The position numbers and the translations under genes were made by a program. A stretch of DNA of 64,000 nucleotides, taken from NCBI RefSeq assembly GCF_000613865.1, contig NZ_BAJU01000005.1:1-64000 (forward strand), read 5' to 3'. This stretch comes from Acetobacter okinawensis JCM 25146 (GTDB lineage: Bacteria; Pseudomonadota; Alphaproteobacteria; Acetobacterales; Acetobacteraceae). Under the pieces are notes generated by a model. It ran no database searches and had not been told where the DNA came from. It worked only from the letters and a program-made list of their open reading frames with translations. Shown here piece after piece: positions 1-9,079 of this stretch (position 1 is its first letter; every line of letters starts with the position of its first letter).

Positions 1-168
1 CTGGTCAGGGCTGCCCCAGCCCAGCGGCTTGCAGCCCTGCCTGCTGTACTGGCGCGGCGGGACCTGCTGCGTGGGAGCACACAGGCCGCCCAACCCAGAG
101 GGCTCGGCGACAGGGCAAGGGTCATGTGCCACGGGCTGATGGCCCTGCGCGCCTTTGAGCGGGGCTGA
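1..168 (+). CDS. C-terminal fragment of an unidentified protein
   Basis: The window opens inside an uninterrupted + frame that runs from base 1 to a TGA at 166-168, giving 55 residues rich in Ala, Leu and Arg. It ends in the sequence ALRAFERG. The Arg/Leu-rich tail resembles the ends of some bacterial glycosyltransferases, but I cannot assign a family. The start lies outside the window. It converges with the dehydrogenase on the other strand, and a hairpin lies between them. It could also be a chance open frame, because the stretch is short. Confidence 0.35.
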   Translation: MVRAAPAQRLAALPAVLARRDLLRGSTQAAQPRGLGDRARVMCHGLMALRAFERG

Positions 169-169
169 A

Positions 170-194
170 CCGTACGAAGGGCCAGCCCTTACGG
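170..194. terminator. Possible bidirectional hairpin between convergent genes
   Basis: A 6-bp stem (AAGGGC/GCCCTT, 2-base loop) is extended by an outer CCGT/ACGG stem with a 3-base bulge. It sits between two convergent stop codons. No strong T tract follows, so termination is only inferred. Confidence 0.3.
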
Positions 195-217
195 ATCATT
201 GGCGACAATGTTTTCCA

Positions 218-1063
218 TCACCCGATCAGGGCTGAATAATCGGCATCTGCTGCGGCGCGGCGGGTCAGGGAGAGCTGTTGTGTGACGGCCGCCATGGTGG
301 GGGTGGGGACTGCCAGACGCGCACAGGCATCCATAAGCAGGCGCATATCCTTTTGCATCAGCCGGGTGGGGAACTGGGGCGAAAAATCACCCGCTTTGGC
401 CATTTTGATTTTGCGCTTGTGGTGGGGGGAGATCACGGCCATTTCGTCCAGTGCGTCAAACAGCATGGAGCGGTCCAGCTCTGCGGCCAGCCCATAGGCA
501 ATGCCCTCGGCCACAGCAGCCAGCCCAGCCCCCATAATGCCGTTGATCACCAGCTTGAGCCGCGCGCCAGAGCCTGCGGGACCGGCATGGATGGTCAGGC
601 GGCCAATGGCGTCAAACACGGGTTTGGCGCGGGCCATCTCTTCCTCACTACCGCCTGCGAGCACAACCAGATTGGCGCTGTCTGCCTCGGGTGTGCTGCC
701 TGATACGGGACAGTCCACAACGCTGATCTTCTGCTTTTCACCCGCATCAAGCAGCGTTTGTGCGGCTTCGGGGGAGATGGAGCTTGTATTCAGCAGCAGT
801 CCACCTTCTGGCATGCCAGCAAGTGCGCCCTGTGGTCCATACATGCTGGCGGACAGGGCCGCGTCATCCGGAACGCAGACAAGAACAATATCTGCCGTTT
901 TGGCTACATCCGCAGGGCTGGGTAAAAAGGCGGTATGTTCGTCCCCTCCTTTGCCGGATGGTGTGTAGGCTACGGTCGCAAATCCGGCTTTTTTCAGGTT
1001 AATGGCCATGCGGCTGGCCATTGCACCAAAACCGATAAAACCGATTGTCTTTGCTGTGCTCAT
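218..1063 (-). CDS. NAD(P)-dependent beta-hydroxyacid dehydrogenase
   Basis: This 281-residue protein belongs to the 3-hydroxyisobutyrate/6-phosphogluconate-type dehydrogenase family, which oxidises or reduces small beta-hydroxyacids in the cytosol. The N-terminus carries the Rossmann signature GFIGFGAMASRMAINL (residues 7-22). The substrate region has the GSGARLKLVIN stretch, whose Lys is the usual catalytic base of the family. The length is typical (about 290). A GGAG ribosome site precedes the ATG at 1063. It is transcribed away from the sulP-like gene, with about 100 bases between them. The exact substrate (hydroxyisobutyrate, tartronate semialdehyde or succinic semialdehyde) cannot be told from sequence. 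Confidence 0.85.
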   Translation of the reverse strand: MSTAKTIGFIGFGAMASRMAINLKKAGFATVAYTPSGKGGDEHTAFLPSPADVAKTADIVLVCVPDDAALSASMYGPQGALAGMPEGGLLLNTSSISPEAAQTLLDAGEKQKISVVDCPVSGSTPEADSANLVVLAGGSEEEMARAKPVFDAIGRLTIHAGPAGSGARLKLVINGIMGAGLAAVAEGIAYGLAAELDRSMLFDALDEMAVISPHHKRKIKMAKAGDFSPQFPTRLMQKDMRLLMDACARLAVPTPTMAAVTQQLSLTRRAAADADYSALIG

Positions 1064-1161
1064 GGTTCCGGAATCTCCTAATCTGTTTTTGCAACGTAAT
1101 GAATAGAATGCCCGATGCTATGGCAAGGTTAAGACCGTTTTTTTTTGCAGGCCTTGCCCGC

Positions 1162-2667
1162 TCAGGCCAGCAGGCCGGGGTGGTCAAGCGTTGCCAGCAG
1201 TTTTGCCGCGCGGGCATCTGCATTGATGATGCTGACGGTTTTTCGGCGTTTTTCAAGCCGTGTCACGGTTTTTTCAAGAGTGCTGGCCGCGCTGATGTCC
1301 CACAGATGGGCGTCGGCCAGATCAATCACCACGTGTGTGGCCGGGGCCTGAAAATCCACGCTATCTGTCAGCACACTGGTTGAGGCAAAAAAGAGCTGGC
1401 CATGCACGCCATAGGTGCGGGTGGTGCCATCGGGTGCGTCCTGCGTGCTGACCTGCACCAGCGCCATGACCTGAAACGAGAAGAACAGCCCGTTGAGCAG
1501 CACGCCACAGGCCACACCTGCCGCCAGATCATGCGTGAGCACCACCACAACAACGGTTGCCAGCATGACCGTGGAGGCCAGCTTGGGGTGGCGCACGACC
1601 TCGCGCACGGAGGACCAAGAGAACGTGCTGATGGAAACCATAATCATAATAGCCACAAGGGCTGCCACAGGTACCTGTGCCACAAAGCGGTGCAGGACCA
1701 CCAAAAGCAACAGCAGAAAGGCCCCAGCCGTAAAGGTGGACAGCCGCCCACGCCCGCCATAGCGCAGGTTGCCAACGGTCTGGCCGATCATGCCGCAGCC
1801 TGCCATGCCGCCAAACAGGCCGACAAGAATGTTGGAAATGCCAAGCCCCGTGCACTCCATGCGCTTGTTGGAGTGGGTGTCTGTCAGCTCATCCACAACT
1901 GCTGCGGTCATGAGTGATTCCAGCAGGCCGACCATGGCCATGGCGAAAGCGTAAGGCAGTACAATCTGCAGGGTGTTCCATGTCAGGGGGAGGTGGGGCA
2001 GGCTCAGGCTTGGCAGGCCGGTGGGCAGTGCGCCAAGGTCAGCCACAACATGGATGGGCATGGGTATGGCCAAGCTGACCCCCGTCAGCACCACAATGCA
2101 GATCAGGGGGGAGGGAATGGCCGTGGTCAGGCGTGGCAGCAGGTAGACAATAGCCAGCCCAAGGGCGATCAGGGCGTAGGTGTGCCATGTGACGTGCAGC
2201 ATCTGTGGAATCTGGGCAGAAAAAATCAGGATAGCCAGCGCGTTGACAAACCCCGTCTCCACCTCGCGCGAGACAAAGCGCATCATGCTCTGGAGCCGCA
2301 GCAGGCCAAACAGGACCTGAAAAGCCCCCGCCAGCAGGGTAGCCAGCAGCAGGTATTGCAACCCGTGCCCATGCACCAGATCTGCCGCAACCAGTGCAAC
2401 CGAACCCGCCGCCCCCGAGATCATGCCCGGCCTGCCCCCGGTTATGGCAATGGCAATGCTGATGACAAACGAGGCAAAAAGCCCCACTTCTGGTGCGACT
2501 CCCGCAGCGTAGGAAAAAGCAATGACTTCGGGAATAAGGGCAAAGGTGCCGACCATGCCGGCCAGAACGTTGCGGACGGGCTGTTCCGTCCACTCACGCA
2601 TATACTGCTGAACACTCACGAGGCGGACAATATCCTGTATGATGGGGTTAAGGGTCTGGTGCTCCAC
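1162..2667 (-). CDS. SulP-family anion transporter with STAS domain
   Basis: This 501-residue inner-membrane protein carries the SulP fold: a long stretch of hydrophobic helices (residues about 30-390) including the family signature around [20 protein letters not shown] and [16 protein letters not shown] cytoplasmic STAS domain follows (about 405-501). SulP proteins move sulfate, bicarbonate or dicarboxylates with H+ or Na+; the substrate here is unknown. The chosen start is a GTG at 2667. No clear ribosome site is visible, and an in-frame ATG about 22 codons later (MREWTEQP) is a possible alternative. It is divergent from lpxB, with 113 bases between the starts. Confidence 0.9.
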   Translation of the reverse strand: MEHQTLNPIIQDIVRLVSVQQYMREWTEQPVRNVLAGMVGTFALIPEVIAFSYAAGVAPEVGLFASFVISIAIAITGGRPGMISGAAGSVALVAADLVHGHGLQYLLLATLLAGAFQVLFGLLRLQSMMRFVSREVETGFVNALAILIFSAQIPQMLHVTWHTYALIALGLAIVYLLPRLTTAIPSPLICIVVLTGVSLAIPMPIHVVADLGALPTGLPSLSLPHLPLTWNTLQIVLPYAFAMAMVGLLESLMTAAVVDELTDTHSNKRMECTGLGISNILVGLFGGMAGCGMIGQTVGNLRYGGRGRLSTFTAGAFLLLLLVVLHRFVAQVPVAALVAIMIMVSISTFSWSSVREVVRHPKLASTVMLATVVVVVLTHDLAAGVACGVLLNGLFFSFQVMALVQVSTQDAPDGTTRTYGVHGQLFFASTSVLTDSVDFQAPATHVVIDLADAHLWDISAASTLEKTVTRLEKRRKTVSIINADARAAKLLATLDHPGLLA

Positions 2668-2780
2668 GCATAAACCGGACTTTTTATGGGCGGAAAGGTT
2701 TTTCTTTTCGCATCACGGGTTGCGCATCCCTTCCTTGGCCGGAATGGTGGTGCGGGCGTTGTGTTCTAGGTGCACGGATT

Positions 2781-3971
2781 ATGGTTGGTCTTTCTCCCTC
2801 ATCCCCCCTGATATGGATACTGGCCGGAGAGGCGAGTGGAGACGTGCTGGGCGCGCGTCTTATGCTTGCCCTGCGTGCGCGTAACCCGCATATCCGCTTT
2901 GCGGGGGTGGGTGGCCCGCGCATGGTGGAGGTGGGGTTTGAGAGCCTCTTTCCCATGCGTGACCTTGCGGTCATGGGACTGGTGGAAATTCTACCGCGTG
3001 TGCGCCAGCTTGCACGCAGGCTCGATCAGGCGGTGGAGGATATTGCAGCCCACAAGCCCGATCTGGTCATAACCATAGACAGCCCCGGTTTTGCCCTGCG
3101 CCTGTTACGGCGGATTGCGGGCATGGGGGTTTTGCGGGTGCATTATGTGGCGCCGCAGGTCTGGGCATGGCGGCAGAAGCGTGTGCGCAAATTCCCCGGA
3201 CTGTGGGATGAACTGCTGTGCCTGCTGCCGTTTGAGGAAAAGTTTTTTGGCGCACATGGGCTAAAAACCCGCTTTGTGGGCCACCCGGTCCTGCAATCCG
3301 GTGCGCAGGAGGGGGATGCAGCCCGGTTCAGGGCGTGCCACGGGGTGGCGGAGGGTGCTCGTGTGCTGGTGCTTATGCCCGGCAGCCGCCGCTCGGAGGT
3401 GCCGCGACTGCTGCCGGTGTTCGGGCGTATGCTGGCCCTGCTGCGCGCCAGTATGCCCGATGTGGTGCCGGTTGTGCCTGTCTCCCCCGTGGTGGCGGCT
3501 ACTGTGGAGCGGGCGGTACAGGACTGGCCTGTTCGCCCGGTTATTGTGACCGATGTGCAGGACAAGCACGATGCGTTTGCCGCAGCGGGGGCTGCCTTGA
3601 CCAAGTCGGGCACCTCCACGCTGGAGCTGGCGCTGGCGGGCGTACCCATGGCCGTGACCTACAGGGTTAATCCGATTACGGCGTTTATGGCGCGCAGGCT
3701 TATCCGTGTGCCTTATGTGGCCATGGTCAACCTGCTGGCCGGGCGCAAGGTTGTTCCTGAATTATTGCAAGAAAACTGCGCACCAGACGTGCTGGCGCGT
3801 GAAGTGCGCAGACTGTTTGATAACCCCGCAGCAGCACAGGCCCAGCGCACGGCCTTTGCTTCGGTCCTGCATGGGCTGGAAGGGCCGGGGGGTGTTTTGC
3901 CAGCAGATGCTGCGGCCAGTGCCGTGCTGGACCTGCTGGCAGCGCAGGGGAGCGTTCGGCCCGCTCCCTAG
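2781..3971 (+). CDS. lpxB: Lipid-A-disaccharide synthase LpxB
   Basis: LpxB joins UDP-2,3-diacylglucosamine to lipid X, forming the disaccharide of lipid A at the cytoplasmic face of the inner membrane. The 396-residue protein shows the family's N-terminal motif WILAGEASGDVLGARL, then VGGPRM, LVITIDSPGFALRLLR, YVAPQVWAWRQKR and, near residue 270, TKSGTSTLELALAGVPM (nucleotide-sugar binding). Length and motif order match typical LpxB. In many Proteobacteria lpxB closes the lpxD-fabZ-lpxA operon. Here it stands alone, downstream of a divergent transporter. Its stop overlaps the stop of hisI on the other strand by 4 bases. Confidence 0.96.
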   Translation: MVGLSPSSPLIWILAGEASGDVLGARLMLALRARNPHIRFAGVGGPRMVEVGFESLFPMRDLAVMGLVEILPRVRQLARRLDQAVEDIAAHKPDLVITIDSPGFALRLLRRIAGMGVLRVHYVAPQVWAWRQKRVRKFPGLWDELLCLLPFEEKFFGAHGLKTRFVGHPVLQSGAQEGDAARFRACHGVAEGARVLVLMPGSRRSEVPRLLPVFGRMLALLRASMPDVVPVVPVSPVVAATVERAVQDWPVRPVIVTDVQDKHDAFAAAGAALTKSGTSTLELALAGVPMAVTYRVNPITAFMARRLIRVPYVAMVNLLAGRKVVPELLQENCAPDVLAREVRRLFDNPAAAQAQRTAFASVLHGLEGPGGVLPADAAASAVLDLLAAQGSVRPAP

Positions 3972-4387
3972 CCGCGGGTGTGATAGAGTTTGGCGGGGTC
4001 AATTTCGGGCTTTGTCAGTTCAACAAGGCCGGTGGGGGTAAAGGCGCGGTAAAAACAGCTCCTGCGACCGGTGTGGCAGGCAACGCCAATCTGCTCGACC
4101 AGCAGCAGAACGGCATCGGCATCGCAATCCAGCCGGGCTTCCTTCAGGTGCTGGATCTGGCCGGATGTTTCGCCCTTGCGCCAGAGTTTTTTGCGGCTGC
4201 GTGAATAGTAACAGACACGCCCGTTTTCCAGTGTTTCCCGCAGGGCCTCGGCGTTCATCCATGCAATCATCAGCACTTCGCCCGTGTCGTGCTGCTGGGC
4301 AATGGCGGCAATCAGGCCGGAGGCGTCGTATTTGACCGTGCTGAGCATGGCATCAAGCGTTGCGGCGTCGGGGGCGGTGTAGGTCAT
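3968..4387 (-). CDS. hisI: Phosphoribosyl-AMP cyclohydrolase HisI
   Basis: HisI opens the purine ring of phosphoribosyl-AMP in the third step of histidine synthesis. The 139-residue, single-domain form lacks the HisE pyrophosphohydrolase domain, as is usual in alphaproteobacteria. Visible signatures are LMIAWMN, the CYYSRSRKKLWRKGETSG block, and the metal-binding DCDAD followed by VACHTGRRSCFYR, which holds the conserved Cys and His zinc and magnesium ligands. The gene is 3 bases downstream of ygfZ and probably co-transcribed with it, away from the other his genes. Confidence 0.96.
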   Translation of the reverse strand: MTYTAPDAATLDAMLSTVKYDASGLIAAIAQQHDTGEVLMIAWMNAEALRETLENGRVCYYSRSRKKLWRKGETSGQIQHLKEARLDCDADAVLLLVEQIGVACHTGRRSCFYRAFTPTGLVELTKPEIDPAKLYHTRG

Positions 4388-4390
4388 TGT

Positions 4391-5263
4391 TCAGTCCGGT
4401 GTGGTGGTGGGTTCTGGTGGGGTGCCAAGGGCAGGTAGCAGCCACGCGGGTGGGCGGGCAACCACGTTATGGCCAAGGCATGTCAGGGTTTTGTCTGCCA
4501 TGTCCACCTTGAGCAGCGCCAGCCCGATATGATCGCGCGAGGAGCGCAGGAGGCCAACCTCCTGCGTGCCGTGCAGAATGGGCGTGCCGGGCGCGGGGAG
4601 TGGTGCCGTGCTGGCAATGGGCACAAGGCGGCGTTTGAGCAGGGTGCGGTAGTGCATGCGGGCCGTGACTTCCTGCCCCATGTAACATCCCTTTTTCCAT
4701 GCAATGCCACCGAGCAGGTCCATGTTGGCCTCTGCGGCCAGTGTGCGGCCGGGCTCGCAGTCCTGCACACCGTCGGGCAGGCCAAGGGCCAGCCTGTGCA
4801 GGTCATAGTCGAGTTCGGTTGCATTCTGCTCGGTGCCGGGGGGCGGGTCTATCAACCGCCATCCGGCATTGGGTAGTCTGGGGTCTGCAACGCATATGGC
4901 GTTTTCAAGCACTGCGGCGTCTGGCCTGTTGCCCCATGCGGCATAGGTGGAGAGCGCGGTCAGTTCCATCTGCACATCCGAACGCAGCCTGAAGCGCATG
5001 AGCTGCGTCCGCAGGGCTTCGGCCTGCTCGGTCGCGCAGTCCAGTAGCAGGCAGGTGTCATCGGGGTCGGGAATGGCAAAAAAATCTGCCTGCCAGCGGC
5101 CCTGTGGGGTCAGGCATGCAGCCCATACCGCCTGACCGGGCTGTACGCTGGCAATATCCGCCGTGACCAGTCCCTGAAGGAACTTTACGCGGTCCGCGCC
5201 GGAAAGTTTGATGATGGTCCGGCCGTCTAGCCGGGTGATATGGGATGGGGCTGGCATGGACAT
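4391..5263 (-). CDS. ygfZ: Folate-binding Fe-S cluster repair protein YgfZ
   Basis: YgfZ is a tetrahydrofolate-dependent protein that maintains certain iron-sulfur enzymes such as MiaB. The diagnostic motif KGCYMGQEVTARM, with the essential Cys, is present in the C-terminal half. The N-terminal part (RTIIKLSGADRVKFLQGLVT) matches the GcvT/YgfZ fold. I place the start at the ATG at 5263 (290 residues) because an AAGGA ribosome site lies upstream and homology begins there. The open frame continues 50 codons further without support. The GT9 gene lies 97 bases upstream on the same strand and hisI follows at once. Confidence 0.9.
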   Translation of the reverse strand: MSMPAPSHITRLDGRTIIKLSGADRVKFLQGLVTADIASVQPGQAVWAACLTPQGRWQADFFAIPDPDDTCLLLDCATEQAEALRTQLMRFRLRSDVQMELTALSTYAAWGNRPDAAVLENAICVADPRLPNAGWRLIDPPPGTEQNATELDYDLHRLALGLPDGVQDCEPGRTLAAEANMDLLGGIAWKKGCYMGQEVTARMHYRTLLKRRLVPIASTAPLPAPGTPILHGTQEVGLLRSSRDHIGLALLKVDMADKTLTCLGHNVVARPPAWLLPALGTPPEPTTTPD

Positions 5264-5360
5264 AGTATGGTTTTCCTTGTGAGCGCGGCGCTGGCTGCAC
5301 GAACAGGCCATAATGGCAAACCCTAGACCGGAGTGTGCATGGGGGCCAGAGGGTCCGTGT

Positions 5361-6275
5361 TCACGCCTGTGTCTGGCGCAGGAGTGCGAGCGCCGCATTG
5401 GCCACGCATTCAACGCTTAGTCCGGCAATGGGGGCCTGGCCTTCCGGCCCCGGTGCCTCTACCCAACGTGTCAGCGCCCCTGTGGGTGCATATTCCGATG
5501 CGCGGGACGGGCCAAACAGCCCCAGCGTGGGGGTGCCTGCTGCGGCAGCCAGATGCATCAGCCCGGAATCATTGCCAATATAGAGTGCGCAGCTTGCCAG
5601 CATGGCGGCGGTCTGGGTCAGGCTAAATCGGCCCCCGGCATCCACGGCATCGGGCAGAGCATGGAGCACGGGCTGGGCCAGTTCGGCCTCCTGCGTGCCA
5701 GGACCATAGAATATCGCTGCTCTGGCGTTGGGGTAGTCTGCGGTTATCCGTTGCCACAGCGGCAGGTAATTCTCTGTAGGCCAGACCTTGCCGTGCCAGT
5801 TGGCCGTAGGGCCAAGGGCTATGACCGGAGCGCCGGGGGAGGGGGCTGGAATGGTCTGTTCTGCGGTAAGCCTGTCCGCGTCATTCAGCCAGACCGTAGG
5901 GTGCGGAGCGGGGGACAGGCCAAGCAGTGCACCCAGATGGCCAACCCGGCGGCCGGGCCTGCGTCCGCCACGCATGACAAACCGCCGCCCCGAGCGCAGG
6001 ACAAAACTGATGACCGAGCCGCGCAGGTCCACGGTCATGTCCCATCGGGTGGGCACGCAGGCTTTCCACAGGTCCAGCCAGTGCAGGTCATAAGGGCGCT
6101 TGCGCATGACCAGAACACGCTCGAGTCCGGGCATATGGCTGAACAGCCCGGCGGCAACCGGCCCGCAGGCAACGGTTATGCGCGCATCGGGCCATTGCTG
6201 GATCAGGGTGTTGAGAATGCCGGTGGAGATTACCGCATCCCCCAGACGTGTAGCCGTAATGAAAAGAATGCGCAT
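5361..6275 (-). CDS. Glycosyltransferase family 9 (heptosyltransferase-like)
   Basis: The 304-residue protein has the two-domain GT-B layout of ADP-heptose:LPS heptosyltransferases. The N-terminus MRILFITATRLGDAVISTG resembles the acceptor site of the family. The C-terminal donor site shows IALGPTANWHGKVWP and the strongly conserved YIGNDSGLMHLAAAAGTPT. It probably adds a sugar to the lipopolysaccharide core on the cytoplasmic side of the inner membrane. I chose the ATG at 6275 because homology starts there; a GTG two codons upstream is equally possible. The precise donor (heptose or another sugar) is not clear, and lipopolysaccharide cores of acetic acid bacteria are unusual. Confidence 0.87.
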   Translation of the reverse strand: MRILFITATRLGDAVISTGILNTLIQQWPDARITVACGPVAAGLFSHMPGLERVLVMRKRPYDLHWLDLWKACVPTRWDMTVDLRGSVISFVLRSGRRFVMRGGRRPGRRVGHLGALLGLSPAPHPTVWLNDADRLTAEQTIPAPSPGAPVIALGPTANWHGKVWPTENYLPLWQRITADYPNARAAIFYGPGTQEAELAQPVLHALPDAVDAGGRFSLTQTAAMLASCALYIGNDSGLMHLAAAAGTPTLGLFGPSRASEYAPTGALTRWVEAPGPEGQAPIAGLSVECVANAALALLRQTQA

Positions 6276-6438
6276 GCCCACAGGCTATACTGTCTCTTTG
6301 TGTCTTTTCCAAGCGAGGCAGATATGGACTTTTGCGCCGCGTATGCCAGAAGATGAGCCGTTGCGGTGCAAGGCGCATGGACGCATGGAGCGGGGCGGCA
6401 CCTTGGTTCGCTGTTCAGGCAGTAAGGGTATTTTGGCA

Positions 6439-6828
6439 ATGGTGCGGAAAGGTTTTTTGCTGGCTTCCATCGGGGGGCTGTTAGCTGTGGTTGTGTGTGC
6501 GCCTGCCCACGCGGCGGAGCGGTCCTGGCTGCCGGCATCCTGCGGTACGGAGCCCACAGCCCCGGCAGTTGATGTGTCCAGCGTGGAAAAATATAATGCC
6601 AGCGTGGACAAGGTCAGCGCGTACGAAAAAGCGGCCCGCACCTACAATGCCTGCGTGTCCAAAACTGCCCTGAAGGATGAAACCGCGATCAGCAATGAAG
6701 CGCGGGAAAAAATTGCGTATATTCATGAAGGCAGCACAGCCGTGCAGCAGCGTATTGGTGCCAATTTTACGCAGTTGACAACCGCGCTTAAGGCCGGGGG
6801 GGCAAAGCTGCAAAAAGCAGCCCATTAA
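6439..6828 (+). CDS. Small secreted protein of unknown function
   Basis: I do not recognise this 129-residue protein. Residues 1-25 form a clear Sec signal peptide (basic start, hydrophobic core, cleavage after APAHA). The mature part is hydrophilic and mostly helical in character, with two Cys residues about 35 apart that could form a periplasmic disulfide, and a region rich in Lys, Glu and Ala. The start is the ATG nearest the signal peptide; the frame stays open further upstream. It precedes the yfgM-like/bamB/der operon and points the same way, 158 bases before it, so a link with envelope assembly is possible but unproven. Confidence 0.72.
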   Translation: MVRKGFLLASIGGLLAVVVCAPAHAAERSWLPASCGTEPTAPAVDVSSVEKYNASVDKVSAYEKAARTYNACVSKTALKDETAISNEAREKIAYIHEGSTAVQQRIGANFTQLTTALKAGGAKLQKAAH

Positions 6829-6934
6829 ATCGTATTTTGGGGCTTTGAGTGCTGCCTGTTGGCCCGCAAGGCGGTATAACAGGCACGCAACAGACACGCT
6901 GCGCCTTGTATGATGCGTCCGGCTGGGGCAGATA

Positions 6935-6943
6935 TGCCATAAT
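6935..6943 (+). promoter_or_regulatory. Possible extended -10 promoter for the yfgM-bamB-der operon
   Basis: The sequence TGCCATAAT has the TGn extension plus a -10 close to TATAAT, 44 bases before the chosen GTG start. No good -35 is visible. The position fits the operon that follows. Confidence 0.3.
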
Positions 6944-6986
6944 AACGGACAGGCATGCATTGGCAGGAACAGGAACGGGCCGGATC

Positions 6987-7682
6987 GTGGCAGAGGATAT
7001 TTACCGGGAAGTTGACGAAGAGCTCAAGGCTGAACGCATGCGTGCGGTGGCCCGGCGTTATGCCGGTGTGGCCGTTGCGGCTGTGGTGGTCGTTGTGGCT
7101 GGCGCGGGCCTGTGGTCATGGCAACTGGCGCGGCACAAGGCTCAGGATCAGGTAGCAACAGGCACATATTTGGCCGCGTTGCGCCAGACCGACCATCTGC
7201 CAGATCAGGTCGGGGGTGCCACGGTCCCCCTGACAGGCAAGGCGCTGAGTGGTCTGGATTCTTTACAGGCTCTGGTTGCCTCGGGTGATCGGGGTGTTGC
7301 CACACTGGCCCGTATGCAAGAAGCTGCGGTGCAGGCTGCGCGGGGCGATGCAAAAGCCGCTCTGGCAGCGTGGAATGCCGTGCAGGATGACCCCGCAGCA
7401 GACCCCGCCTTGCGGCACATTGCCACTTTGCTGTGGTGCCAGCACCAGCTTGATACGGGTGATATTCCCACCCTGCGTTCACGCCTGTCCCTGCTGAGCG
7501 GGCAGGGTGGAGCATGGAACGGCCTTGCGCAGGAGGCACTGGCTGTGCTGGACGTGCGTGAAGGGCATGCGGACGAAGCCCGCAAAAAACTGTCTGCTCT
7601 TGTGGACTCGGCCGAAACACCCGCAGGGGTACGCAACAGGGCGCAGGGCATGATGCAGGCGCTTGATCCGTCAGCAGGATAA
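6987..7682 (+). CDS. YfgM-like membrane-anchored TPR protein
   Basis: This 231-residue protein begins with a short acidic cytoplasmic segment (AEDIYREVDEELKAERM) and then one transmembrane helix at about residues 28-48 (a run of Ala and Val followed by GAGLWSW). The periplasmic part is helical and fits the TPR-like domain of YfgM, an ancillary chaperone of the SecYEG translocon. The GTG start at 6987 is chosen because homology begins there and an AGGA lies upstream. It is followed 4 bases later by bamB and then der, the standard proteobacterial order, which strengthens the assignment. Confidence 0.8.
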   Translation: MAEDIYREVDEELKAERMRAVARRYAGVAVAAVVVVVAGAGLWSWQLARHKAQDQVATGTYLAALRQTDHLPDQVGGATVPLTGKALSGLDSLQALVASGDRGVATLARMQEAAVQAARGDAKAALAAWNAVQDDPAADPALRHIATLLWCQHQLDTGDIPTLRSRLSLLSGQGGAWNGLAQEALAVLDVREGHADEARKKLSALVDSAETPAGVRNRAQGMMQALDPSAG

Positions 7683-7686
7683 AACC

Positions 7687-9079
7687 ATGAGCAGCAACAC
7701 ACATACTGGCGCCGCCCCCCTGTCCGGCATGACCCGCAGGAGCCTGCTGGCCGGTGCCGCTCTGGCCCCCACGCTGGCCGCCTGCGGTGATGACGACGAC
7801 AAAAAACCCCTTCTGGCCGGGCATCGTACCGATGTGCTGTCTTCGGGCGCGGGGCTTATGGTGGACAAGGAAGACCATACGCTCATAACCCTGCCTGCCC
7901 CGATTACGGTCTCCGAATGGCCGATCAGTGGCCGGGTGCCTGCCCATACAGGGAGCAACTACGCGTGGGGCGGGCTTAAACGGCGCTGGAAGCACAGCAT
8001 TGGCGCTGGTATTTCCGAGCCTGACCTTATGGCATGGGCGGCCCTTGGCTCGCTTGGGCGGGGTATGCTGGCCTGCGTGCCTGTCGTGCATAACGGGCGA
8101 CTGTTTGTGCTGGACGCACAGGGCGTGGTGCGGGCCTTTACGTGGCCTGCCATGCGGCATGTATGGACCTTTAACCCCCGGCCAAAAAAATCCCACTCCA
8201 GCAACACCGGCGGCGGCATCGGGGTGGATGGGGACGTGCTGTATATTGTGGATGGCATTTCGCAGGCCATTGCCGTTTATGCCGCAACAGGCAAGGTCAA
8301 ATGGCGGACCGATGTGGGCACCCCCGGCCGCTCCGCCCCGACCATTGCTGAAGGCCGCGTCTATTTTGGCACCATTGATGAGCGGTTCTTTGCGCTCGAT
8401 GCGGCGACTGGCCGCCAGATATGGACATATGCGGCCACTGCGGCTGAAACCACGGTGTTTGGTCAGGCGGCGCCCGCCTATGCCAACGGTGTTGTGGTGG
8501 CAGGCTTTGGTGGGGGGGACCTGATTGCCTTCCGTGCCGAAAGTGGTGAGGTCGTGTGGAGCGAAATGCTCGGCAATGTTGGCGCACAGGCCAGCACCCT
8601 TAACCTGAACTGCGTACGCGGCCTGCCAGTTATTGTGGGAAGCGTGGTCTATGCCATCAGCATGGCGCAGGTGCTGGCCGCGGTGGATATCCGTACCGGC
8701 CGCCGTGTGTGGGAGCGCTCCGTTGCCAGTCAGGACAGCATCCTGTGTGTGGGGGATTGGCTGTATATTGTCTCCCTCGACCAGCAGGTCGCCTGTATTG
8801 ACCGTCTTTCGGGCCATGTGCGCTGGATTACCCAGCTCCGCCGCTTCCGCAAGATCAAGGAAAGCAAGGACATTGTCACATGGTTCGGGCCCATTATGGC
8901 GGCTGGCCAGATTGTGTGCCTGAGCACCCTGCCAGAAAACGATGGTGCGTATCAACCCGCAGACCGGCGCAATTATTTCTATTGATGCCATGGAGGCGGT
9001 CTCCTTCGTGCCTCCCATTGTTGTGGACAACCAGATGCTTATCGTAACAAATGACGGAAACCTGATCTCCTATGGTTGA
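7687..9079 (+). CDS. bamB: Outer membrane assembly lipoprotein BamB (frameshifted near the 3' end)
   Basis: BamB is the beta-propeller lipoprotein of the BAM complex, which inserts outer-membrane proteins. The N-terminus has a signal peptide ending in the lipobox LAAC, with Arg-Arg before the hydrophobic core. Repeated PQQ-type blade motifs follow, for example ALDAATGRQIWTY, AFRAESGEVVW and AVDIRTGRRVWERS. The frame breaks at about 8941, after LSTLPEN. The matching continuation (MVRINPQTGAIISIDA... to a TGA at 9077-9079) is present in the next frame and supplies the missing last blade. The shift is +1 or -2. An AGGA ribosome site precedes the ATG. It overlaps der by 8 bases. Confidence 0.88.

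Noticed and set aside
7024-9030. Long open frame on the minus strand opposite bamB
   Set aside because: It mirrors the codon bias of bamB and the yfgM-like gene, has no family motif and no ribosome site. It is an antisense shadow.
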